Assembly (NCBI GenBank): GCA_003133425.1
Contig: PKXI01000412.1
Location: 1 to 20,826 of the forward strand
Origin: Acidobacteriaceae bacterium
GTDB taxonomy: Bacteria; Acidobacteriota; Terriglobia; Terriglobales; Acidobacteriaceae
Length of the DNA: 20,826 bases
Direction of reading: 5' to 3'
Shown: positions 8,610-15,363 of the stretch, in pieces
Layout of the letters: each line of letters begins with the position of its first letter
Numbering within the stretch: position 1 is the first letter of the stretch
Position numbers and translations under genes: made by a program
The notes under the pieces: generated by a model
The model's input: only the letters and a program-made list of their open reading frames with translations
Told to the model about the DNA's origin: nothing
Databases searched by the model: none

Positions 8610-9535
8610 GCAGATTGTCCACCACAGAAACGACTGGCGCCTATACAGGACAACCGAAAAAAGCGCCACAGCAGCAACCACGGAGCAGGCCTCGGAGACC
8701 TAACCCAGCACGCGCCAAAGCGGGGAGGGCAGCAAACCCAGGTTCATCACTAGACGGAATGCTACAGCCGCGCATTGTCCCAGAGGCAAAATGGAGAACC
8801 CTAGGTATTCCTTTCCGAACGGCGGTATAGGAACAACGCCAGAATGGCGAGTCCAATCAACCCGGAGGAGAGACCGTATGCAAATTCAGTGACAAAATGG
8901 TATGCCCGCTCGATCATGAGCATGCTCGCGCGGGTCGTAAGCAACGCAGGGGCGCCCACTTCGCTGTTATTTCCGTTTGAGGAACCGGCCCCAAACCAGA
9001 ATGCGATGGGCTGGTAGGTCCAGACTCGCAGGGCAATTTGGATCGTCTGCGGGCCCTTGCCTCCCTCCGGGAGTCGAAACGTCGTCGCCGGCGCCGCAAA
9101 GAGCGGGTCGCGAGTGGCCACGGCTGAGCCAGCACTGCCGATCAGCTTACCGTCCGCATAGACCTGATAGCCACTGAAGATATTGGTCAGCAGCAGATCG
9201 ACCGGCCAGCCGTTGCCGGGAACCTCCACCTTGAAGCGATACCACGCATATCCGTTAAATGCCGGAAACCCCTGCTTCGTCCAGCTCTCGTCTGACCGTA
9301 TCAGCGGCCAATGCGAGTCATCGAACCTCGGATCGGACCACGCAGGATCGTCCCACGTATGGAAGCGCCAGAGCCCGTTGAGCGAAGTCACCGGCTCGCG
9401 GCCCGTAATCACGCTGAAGGACTTTGCGGTCAACGCAACGCAGCAGCTCATCCTCGCCAATCCCCATGGACTGCGAAGAGACGCATCGGCTCCCTGCTCC
9501 CTTCCGGTGTGCATATTCCGTCTAAATCTGATCAT
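8610..9535 (-). pseudogene. Decayed membrane sensor with sugar-binding-like N-terminal domain
   Basis: From 9535 the frame encodes a leader-like segment and then SVITGREPVTSLNGLWRFH, DDPAWSDPRFDDSHWPL, an AWYRFKVEVP strand and YQVYADGKLIGSAGS. This is a galactose-binding-like fold found before membrane helices in acidobacterial signalling proteins (SpoIIE-type phosphatases or GGDEF/kinase proteins). A membrane helix (GLIGLAILALFLYRR) follows, and a TAG at 8801-8803 ends the frame at 244 codons. The coherent family sequence continues in another frame as YLGFSILPLGQCAAVAFRL, which fits loss of one base near 8807-8810. That frame meets TAG at 8700-8702 and again continues with VVAAVALFSVVLYRR. 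No cytoplasmic catalytic domain was found. The family name is from memory. The left boundary is approximate. Confidence 0.75.
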
Positions 9536-9587
9536 AACTGGAAAACTTCACAGTTAAACTGGGAGCGCGGAGTAGCACTCGTACGTC

Positions 9588-9612
9588 AAAGATCTCTCTT
9601 GGAAAGATCTTT
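9588..9612. repeat. Inverted repeat in the region upstream of the aminotransferase gene
   Basis: AAAGATCT and AGATCTTT form a perfect 8-bp inverted repeat separated by 9 nt. It lies in the 250-bp gap between the decayed sensor (minus strand) and the Tat-exported aminotransferase (plus strand). It could be an operator or an RNA hairpin. The core AGATCT is self-complementary, so some of the symmetry is trivial. Confidence 0.4.
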
Positions 9613-9785
9613 CGCAGTTTCCCCAATTTCAACATAATTTCCATCTTTTTCCCGGATTCGGGTAGAGTTCTAATTAGCCTTGATGGCTCGCTGGCGCGAG
9701 CCCGCAGCTTATCAACTGAATAATTCGCGCGAAGTGCGGTTGGAGATTCCCCTCGCAAGCCCGCTGCCTCGCAGAGGAGATACGC

Positions 9786-10934
9786 ATGGCAGGCATCCTG
9801 AACAAAGAACAGGAAAACGACCTTCTACTCCGTGGCTTCACGCGCCGCGGTTTCCTCCGACTCGCGACCATGGTGATCGGAGCATCCTCCATGCCGTTCT
9901 ACAACGAGCCGGCCCTGGCACAACTCTCGAAGGTTACCGATGCGCCTTCAGACGCCGTCATGATCAACGCCAACGAGAATCCGCTAGGACCTTGTCCGGA
10001 GGCAATGGAGGCCGTCCACAACATCGTTGCCAAGGGCGGGCGGTACCTCTACAGCGAAACCGATAAACTGCAGGCAGCAATGGCAGCGCAGGAGGATATA
10101 AGTCCTGACTCTGTGCGCATCTTCGTCGGATCCAGTCCCGCATTGCATCAGGCGGTTCTGGCATTTACATCACCAACACGCCCGTTCGTCATCGCCGATC
10201 CAGGCTATGAGGCAGGTGAGCGCGCTGCTAACTTCATCGGCACACCGGTCGTCAAAGTCCCTCTCACGCCCACTTATGCTCACGACGTGAAAGCGATGGC
10301 ATCCGCCAGCGCAACTGCCGGCCTCATTTACATCTGCAACCCCAACAATCCCTCCGGAACGCTTACCCCAAAATCCGAAATCGAATGGCTCGTGGCCAAC
10401 AAACCAGCTGGCTCGGTGGTCATGATCGATGAAGCCTACACCCACATTGCTGGAGCGCCCTTCAACTCCGATCTTGTAGCTCAAGGGAAGGATGTTGTTC
10501 TGCTGAGGACATTCTCAAAAATCTACGGCATGGCCGGATTGCGCGCAGGCGCTGCGATCGCGCGTCCCGAACTGCTTGACAAGCTCGGCGGATGGGGCGC
10601 CACCATGATGCCCATTACGGGAATGGTGGCGGCCTCTGCCAGCCTGCAAGCCAAGGACTTGGTCCCAACGCGCCGCAAGTTGATTGCCCAGGTCCGCGAA
10701 GATACCTTTAACTTCCTTGAAAAGAATAACTACAAGTTCGTGCCTTCGGTGTCCAACTGCTTCATGGTCGATACCGGGCGGCCGGGCTCCAATGCTGTTC
10801 TCGCCATGCACAAGGAGAAAGTATACGTTGGGCGCGTCTGGCCGGTCTGGCCCAACTATGTTCGGGTGACAGTCGGAACCGCCGATGAAATGAAGAAATT
10901 CCAGATCGCATTCAGTAAAGTGATGTCCGCGTAG
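9786..10934 (+). CDS. Tat-exported class I aminotransferase (histidinol-phosphate aminotransferase-like)
   Basis: The protein is 382 residues of fold-type I PLP enzyme. After the N-terminus comes a twin-arginine signal: R20-R21 in TRRGFLRLATMV, a hydrophobic stretch and an ALA site near residue 45. The mature part has the HisC-like NENPLGPCPEAM start (residues 63-74), the CNPNNPSGT segment (185-192), DEAYT at 215-219, the PLP lysine K245 in RTFSKIYGMAGLRAG, and the substrate carboxylate arginine in YVRVTVG near the C-terminus. These key residues look intact, so it should be catalytic. The start is fixed by GAGGAG at 9774-9779 with 6 bp spacing. It lies about 50 bp before scoA on the same strand, so it may share a transcript. 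The substrate is unknown; an aromatic or other amino acid is more plausible than histidinol phosphate, given the export signal and the neighbours. Confidence 0.85.
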   Translation: MAGILNKEQENDLLLRGFTRRGFLRLATMVIGASSMPFYNEPALAQLSKVTDAPSDAVMINANENPLGPCPEAMEAVHNIVAKGGRYLYSETDKLQAAMAAQEDISPDSVRIFVGSSPALHQAVLAFTSPTRPFVIADPGYEAGERAANFIGTPVVKVPLTPTYAHDVKAMASASATAGLIYICNPNNPSGTLTPKSEIEWLVANKPAGSVVMIDEAYTHIAGAPFNSDLVAQGKDVVLLRTFSKIYGMAGLRAGAAIARPELLDKLGGWGATMMPITGMVAASASLQAKDLVPTRRKLIAQVREDTFNFLEKNNYKFVPSVSNCFMVDTGRPGSNAVLAMHKEKVYVGRVWPVWPNYVRVTVGTADEMKKFQIAFSKVMSA

Positions 10935-10983
10935 CCCTCCGTGCAACATGCGCCTCAAATGAACGATCAAGGTGAGCGCTTCG

Positions 10984-11682
10984 ATGAATAAGCTGCATCC
11001 GACCGCACGTGCTGCATTGGACGGCATCCTGCGGGACGGGATGTTACTAGCGATCGGAGGCTTCGGCCTTTGCGGCATTCCAGAGGCTCTGATTCGTGCC
11101 CTGCGCGACTCCGGCATCCGCAACCTCACTATAGCCAGCAATAACGCCGGCGTGGATGGATGGGGATTGGGACTGCTCCTCGAAACTCATCAGATCAGGA
11201 AAATGATCTCAAGTTACGTTGGCGAAAACGCCGAGTTCGAACGGCAGTATCTCAGCGGAGAACTCGAGGTCGAATTCTGTCCACAAGGTACGCTGGCCGA
11301 ACGCATGAGAGCAGGAGGCGCAGGAATACCCGGCTTCTACACGCGAACCGGAGTAGGCACTTTGGTTGCTGAGGGCAAGGAACACAAAGAGTTTGATGGT
11401 GTGACATACATCCTGGAGCGCGGCATCCGGGCCGACGTGGCATTGGTAAAGGCATGGAAAGCCGATCTCCATGGAAATCTCATCTACCGTCGTACTGCGC
11501 GCAACTTCAATCCCAATGCGGCCGCATGCGGCAAAATCACAGTAGCCGAAGCAGAGATCATCGTCGAGCCCGGGGAACTCGATCCGGACGAGGTTCACAC
11601 ACCCGGCATCTTTGTTCATCGGTTCGTGCACAATCCCAATCCTGAAAAACGGATTGAGAAGAAGACGACCCGGAAGGTATAG
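10984..11682 (+). CDS. scoA: Succinyl-CoA:3-ketoacid CoA transferase, subunit A
   Basis: This is the alpha subunit of a two-gene family I CoA transferase, which moves CoA from succinyl-CoA to acetoacetate. The 232-residue length is normal. The N-terminal [13 protein letters not shown] loop (from about residue 25), [31 protein letters not shown] and the GDLHGN-like [19 protein letters not shown] segment are hallmarks of the subunit. I chose the ATG at 10984 because GGTGAG (10971-10976) lies 7 bp before it; the in-frame GTG at 10972 would place that site inside the gene. The stop is followed 4 bp later by the scoB start, so the two are translationally linked. The enzyme would activate acetoacetate made by the HMG-CoA lyase encoded nearby. 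The exact acyl acceptor is inferred. Confidence 0.92.
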   Translation: MNKLHPTARAALDGILRDGMLLAIGGFGLCGIPEALIRALRDSGIRNLTIASNNAGVDGWGLGLLLETHQIRKMISSYVGENAEFERQYLSGELEVEFCPQGTLAERMRAGGAGIPGFYTRTGVGTLVAEGKEHKEFDGVTYILERGIRADVALVKAWKADLHGNLIYRRTARNFNPNAAACGKITVAEAEIIVEPGELDPDEVHTPGIFVHRFVHNPNPEKRIEKKTTRKV

Positions 11683-11686
11683 ACCA

Positions 11687-12334
11687 GTGGCATGGACACG
11701 CAATGAAATGGCAGCCCGCGCCGCCCGAGAGTTGAAGGACGGCTTCTACGTCAACCTCGGAATCGGTATCCCAACGCTGGTCGCCAACTACATTCCTGAC
11801 GGAGTCAACGTCACCTTACAGTCGGAAAACGGACTTCTCGGGATGGGACCATTCCCACGGGAAGAGGACGTGGACGCGGACCTGATCAACGCTGGGAAAG
11901 AGACAGTGACGCTCAATCCAGGAGCTTCGATTTTCTCGAGTGCGGATTCCTTCGCAATGATTCGCGGCGGACACATCGACGTGGCCATCCTAGGCGCAAT
12001 GCAGGTTTCAGAGCGCGGTGATCTGGCTAATTGGATGATTCCCGGCAAGCGAGTGAAAGGGATGGGCGGAGCCATGGACATTGTTTCCGGCGTCCGGCGC
12101 ATTGTCGTCCTGATGGAACACAGCGCCCCGGACGGCAGTCCCAAGGTGCTGCGCAATTGCTCATTGCCTCTGACAGGAACCGCCGTCGTCCATCGCGTGA
12201 TCACAGATCTCTGCGTACTCGATGTAACGGGCACTGGTTTGGAGGTCGTCGAATTGGCGGCGGACGTCACGCGCCGTCAGGTGGAAGAGCGAACTGAGGC
12301 ATCACTGCGCTTTCGCGATGCAGCTTACTTATGA
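11687..12334 (+). CDS. scoB: Succinyl-CoA:3-ketoacid CoA transferase, subunit B
   Basis: This is the beta subunit of the same CoA transferase (215 residues). The catalytic glutamate that forms the CoA thioester is E47 in the [12 protein letters not shown] motif. [19 protein letters not shown] precedes it, and [28 protein letters not shown] and the G-rich [12 protein letters not shown] follow as in family members. The GTG at 11687 gives an N-terminus ([18 protein letters not shown]) that aligns with known ScoB proteins, with GGAAGG 9 bp upstream. The frame is open further back to 11612, but that part lies inside scoA. The stop codon is only 4 bp from the stop of the convergent enoyl-CoA hydratase gene. 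Confidence 0.92.
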   Translation: MAWTRNEMAARAARELKDGFYVNLGIGIPTLVANYIPDGVNVTLQSENGLLGMGPFPREEDVDADLINAGKETVTLNPGASIFSSADSFAMIRGGHIDVAILGAMQVSERGDLANWMIPGKRVKGMGGAMDIVSGVRRIVVLMEHSAPDGSPKVLRNCSLPLTGTAVVHRVITDLCVLDVTGTGLEVVELAADVTRRQVEERTEASLRFRDAAYL

Positions 12335-12338
12335 ACCA

Positions 12339-13118
12339 TCATTTGGTCCAGACCGGCTTGCGCTTTTCCAGAAACGCCGCAATCCCTTCGTGAAAATCCT
12401 CCGTCTCGCGAGCCTGCACGCTGAGTTCGACCGCCTCAGCGATTGTTGCATCGAGCCAGACCTTATTCTGCGCCGCCAGCAACCCCTTGGTACCGCTTAG
12501 AGACTTCGGGCTGTTCGCCTTCAACACTTCTGCCAGCGACTGCACTCGTTCCGCGAGTTGCTCTGGCGGCACAATCTCATTCACCAGACCTAGCCGATAA
12601 GCCTCCGCAGCATCCAAGATACGTCCGGTCAAAAGCAGATCCCGGCTGCGCTTGTCGCCGATTTGCAACTCTAGATACGCCGACACCACAGCGGGCACAA
12701 AACCGATCCGCACTTCAGTAAATCCAAATTTAGCCGTCGGTATCGCCAGCGTAAAGTCGCAGATCGTAGCCATTCCCGCTCCGCCTCCGATTGCCGCTCC
12801 ATGCACAGCCGCAATGGTTGGCATGGGCAGTTCATAAAGCGTGCGGAAAAGTGTAGCGATTCGCTCCGCATCCGCGCGGTAATCAACTGCGCTCTTGCCT
12901 TGCGTTTCCTGCAGCCCCGTCAAATCCAGGCCCGCGCAAAACGCCTCGCCAGCACCGGCGAGCACGAGCACCCGGCAACCGCTTGCCGCAGCATCCATCA
13001 TTGCTGCAATCAACTCCAACTGCATTTCGGGAGTCATCGCATTGCGCCGCTCTGGGCGTTGCAACGTTATCGTCCGTACCGATGCGCTCTCCGCAATCTC
13101 AATCGTGCTGTAGTTCAA
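12339..13118 (-). CDS. liuC: Enoyl-CoA hydratase, LiuC/methylglutaconyl-CoA hydratase type
   Basis: A crotonase-fold protein of 259 residues and the last gene of the minus-strand catabolic run. It has the acyl-CoA oxyanion segments FCAGLDLTGL (residues 60-69) and AAVHGAAIGGGAGMA (103-117), followed by FGFTEVRIGFVPAVVSAYL. Of the two crotonase glutamates, the one in FTEVRIG (E135) is kept; the other (in GGGCELA of crotonase) is glycine here (G115). This pattern is recalled from bacterial LiuC proteins of leucine breakdown, which hydrate 3-methylglutaconyl-CoA to HMG-CoA. I chose the TTG at 13118 because GGAGG (13124-13128) lies 5 bp before it; the GTG at 13142 would put this site inside the gene. 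It is 39 bp downstream of the HMG-CoA lyase gene. The crotonase call is firm; the substrate is inferred. Confidence 0.85.
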   Translation of the reverse strand: MNYSTIEIAESASVRTITLQRPERRNAMTPEMQLELIAAMMDAAASGCRVLVLAGAGEAFCAGLDLTGLQETQGKSAVDYRADAERIATLFRTLYELPMPTIAAVHGAAIGGGAGMATICDFTLAIPTAKFGFTEVRIGFVPAVVSAYLELQIGDKRSRDLLLTGRILDAAEAYRLGLVNEIVPPEQLAERVQSLAEVLKANSPKSLSGTKGLLAAQNKVWLDATIAEAVELSVQARETEDFHEGIAAFLEKRKPVWTK

Positions 13119-13130
13119 TCTTCCCTCCCA
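13119..13130 (-). promoter_or_regulatory. Ribosome binding site deciding a TTG start
   Basis: TGGGAGGGAAGA directly precedes the TTG at 13118. The GGAGG core has 5 bp spacing. It is the strongest Shine-Dalgarno match in the run and the reason for preferring a TTG start to the upstream GTG. Confidence 0.7.
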
Positions 13131-13157
13131 CCCTGTGATCACGGGCCCGGATTTCCC

Positions 13158-14030
13158 CTAGTGCAGCGAAGTCCCAGCGCTCGTTGCGATCTCCGCGCTG
13201 GAACGAATCAATTCATCCAGTGGCCCCAGCTTCGGCAGCCTCGCACCGCATTCCGTCAATGCGGCTATCAAACCTTCTGTGGGCAAATTCCCCACCAGTG
13301 CATCCTGCGCAAACGGACATCCGCCCAACCCACTAATGGCCGCATCGAATCGCCTGCAACCCGCCACATAGGCCGCGCGAACGCGAGCGCTCGCCTCGTC
13401 CCGCCGTGAATGCAAATGAACCCCCAATTCGATTCCGCGATCCATCGCAATCACCGCTGCTACCGTATCTGCGATTTGTTCCGGCGTACCCAACCCCACA
13501 GTGTCCGCCAGCGACATCTGCCGTGCTCCAGCCTCGATCAACCGGGCGCACGCATCCGCCACTAGGTCAACGTTCCATCCCTCACCGTATGGATTTCCAA
13601 ATGCCATCGAGAGGTACGCAGCCACATCCAGCCCCGCACTGCCAGCCCTCGCAATGATCGCCCGCAGCGCAACAAGTGATTCTTCAGGTGTCTGATGTTG
13701 ATTGCGCCGGAGAAACCCGGGAGAAACCGAAAACGGAAAACCCAGCGTTTGTACCGCGCCCGTACGGATGGCCCTTTCCGCGCCCTTCTCATTCACGACA
13801 ATCCCGATGATCTCCACGTTTTTCTGCGGCCCGAGGAACTCGAGTACCTGTTCCGAGTCCGCCATCTGTGGCACTGCCAGGGGCGAAACAAAGCTCACCG
13901 CATCGATATGCGTAAATCCTGCTTCAATTAGTTTCCGGAGATAGTCAGCCTTTGTCTCCGGCGCAATCTGCACCGGCAGCCCCTGCCAGGCATCGCGGGG
14001 ACACTCAACGATCTTGACTACATCGCCCAT
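13158..14030 (-). CDS. Hydroxymethylglutaryl-CoA lyase
   Basis: This enzyme cleaves HMG-CoA to acetoacetate and acetyl-CoA, the last step of leucine breakdown. The 290 residues form a TIM barrel of the HMGL-like family. Visible sites are R12-D13 in ECPRDAWQG (RDGLQ in the human enzyme), SFVSPLAVPQMAD (46-58), SLADTVGLGTP (173-183), the metal ligands H205 and H207 in GVHLHSRRDEA, and the catalytic cysteine C238 in GLGGCPFAQDALVGNLPTE. A residue near the metal site that is glutamate in the human enzyme (IEATSFVSP) is aspartate here (D43, IDAVSFVSP). The ATG at 14030 follows GAGAG. Its stop is 39 bp before liuC and its start is 39 bp after the acyl-CoA dehydrogenase, so it is a tightly packed operon member. 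Related names are mvaB, hmgL and liuE. Confidence 0.9.
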   Translation of the reverse strand: MGDVVKIVECPRDAWQGLPVQIAPETKADYLRKLIEAGFTHIDAVSFVSPLAVPQMADSEQVLEFLGPQKNVEIIGIVVNEKGAERAIRTGAVQTLGFPFSVSPGFLRRNQHQTPEESLVALRAIIARAGSAGLDVAAYLSMAFGNPYGEGWNVDLVADACARLIEAGARQMSLADTVGLGTPEQIADTVAAVIAMDRGIELGVHLHSRRDEASARVRAAYVAGCRRFDAAISGLGGCPFAQDALVGNLPTEGLIAALTECGARLPKLGPLDELIRSSAEIATSAGTSLH

Positions 14031-14069
14031 TCATCTCTCATCCATCAATTAAGGTGAATACGACTTGCG

Positions 14070-15260
14070 CTACCCACGCGAAGGGGATACCTTGAGGATC
14101 TCCCTGGCGATGACCATGCGCTGAATTTCACTAGTGCCCTCACCAATAGTGCACAGCTTCACGTCGCGGTAGAACTTCTCCACCGGGTAATCCTTGATAA
14201 ACCCGTAGCCGCCAAGCAATTGAACCGCCTCGTTGCAGATATGCACGGCTACTTCGCTCGCGAAGAGCTTGGCCATCGACGACTCCCTCGTCACTTTGCG
14301 GCCCGCATCCTTCAGCACCGCGGCCCGCTGCGTCAGCAGCCTTGCCGCATCCAGTTCCGTAGCCATGTCCGCCAGCTTCCACTGAATGCCCTGGAACTCG
14401 GCAATCGCTTTTCCGAATTGCCGCCTCTCCTTCACATACTTCAAAGCCGCATCCAGCGCCCCGCGCGCAATCCCCAACGACAACGCCGCAATCGAGATTC
14501 TGCCGCCATCCAGCACCCGCATCGCATCGATGAATCCCTCGCCTTCGGCTCCCAGCAGGTTCTCCGCCGGTATTTCGCAGTCCTCAAAGATTAGTTCGCT
14601 CGTATCACTGGCCCGCAAGCCCAGTTTGTTCTCCTTCTTGCCCGCCTTGAAGCCCTTCGTTCCCTTTTCGATGACAAATGCAGAGAGGCCGTGCGTCTCC
14701 TTGCTCCTGTCGGTTATAGCAATCACCACTACAACATCGGCATAGCGTCCATTAGTGATAAACGTCTTGTTGCCGTTGAGCACGTAGCGGTCGCCTTTCT
14801 TCATCGCGGTGGTGCGTGCGCTGCTCGCATCCGACCCGGATCCGGGTTCAGTGAGCGCCCACGCCGCCAGCCACTCTCCGGTCGCCAGCCGCGAAACATA
14901 CTTCCTCTTCTGGGCCTCGTTGCCGGCCAGGAAGATATGATTTGTCCCCAACGAATTGTGCGCCGCCATCGTCAGTCCCACCGACCCGTCCACGGCCGAA
15001 AGTTCCTCGATTGCCAGCACGTAGTCCACATATCCCAGCCCCGCGCCGCCAAACTCCTGGGGGATGATCACACCCATCAGCCCCATCGCCCCAAGCTTCT
15101 TAACAGCCGCCAGCGGGAATTCGCTCGCCTCATCCCACGCCGCCATATATGGAACTATCTCCTGCGCGGCAAACTCCCGTATCTCCCGGCGCAAGTGTTC
15201 CTGCTCCTCTGTAAGAACAAACGGGTACAAAGTATCGCCCGGATTCACGTCAACTTGCAT
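14070..15260 (-). CDS. Acyl-CoA dehydrogenase, short-chain type
   Basis: This FAD enzyme oxidises an acyl-CoA at the alpha-beta bond and passes electrons to ETF. The 396-residue length is standard. It shows the FAD-contacting segments [13 protein letters not shown] and [45 protein letters not shown] and [18 protein letters not shown]. The catalytic base E374 sits in IGEGTSE, as in short- and medium-chain enzymes. Isovaleryl-CoA dehydrogenase has alanine there and a glutamate further upstream (DLERLVLAGG), where this protein has [10 protein letters not shown]. Context suggests a branched-chain acyl-CoA from leucine or isoleucine, but active-site geometry points to the SCAD/SBCAD group. AAGGAG lies 7 bp before the ATG at 15260. 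A 103-bp gap separates it from the upstream carboxyltransferase gene. Confidence 0.9.
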   Translation of the reverse strand: MQVDVNPGDTLYPFVLTEEQEHLRREIREFAAQEIVPYMAAWDEASEFPLAAVKKLGAMGLMGVIIPQEFGGAGLGYVDYVLAIEELSAVDGSVGLTMAAHNSLGTNHIFLAGNEAQKRKYVSRLATGEWLAAWALTEPGSGSDASSARTTAMKKGDRYVLNGNKTFITNGRYADVVVVIAITDRSKETHGLSAFVIEKGTKGFKAGKKENKLGLRASDTSELIFEDCEIPAENLLGAEGEGFIDAMRVLDGGRISIAALSLGIARGALDAALKYVKERRQFGKAIAEFQGIQWKLADMATELDAARLLTQRAAVLKDAGRKVTRESSMAKLFASEVAVHICNEAVQLLGGYGFIKDYPVEKFYRDVKLCTIGEGTSEIQRMVIAREILKVSPSRG

Positions 15261-15363
15261 GTTCAGGCTCCTTCGCGGGGAATTCGAGTGCCCTGTTCTG
15301 TCGCTTCACGTTTAAGATCCCGCCGATTTCGTCTCGACGCCGGCGGCGGCCTGTAAAACACCA

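Noticed and set aside
8456..8830. 124-codon plus-strand frame rich in proline and arginine
   Set aside because: It overlaps the decayed sensor on the other strand, and its low-complexity composition looks like a chance frame.
10515..11141. 208-codon minus-strand frame opposite the aminotransferase and scoA
   Set aside because: The plus-strand genes have intact family motifs throughout; this frame has none.
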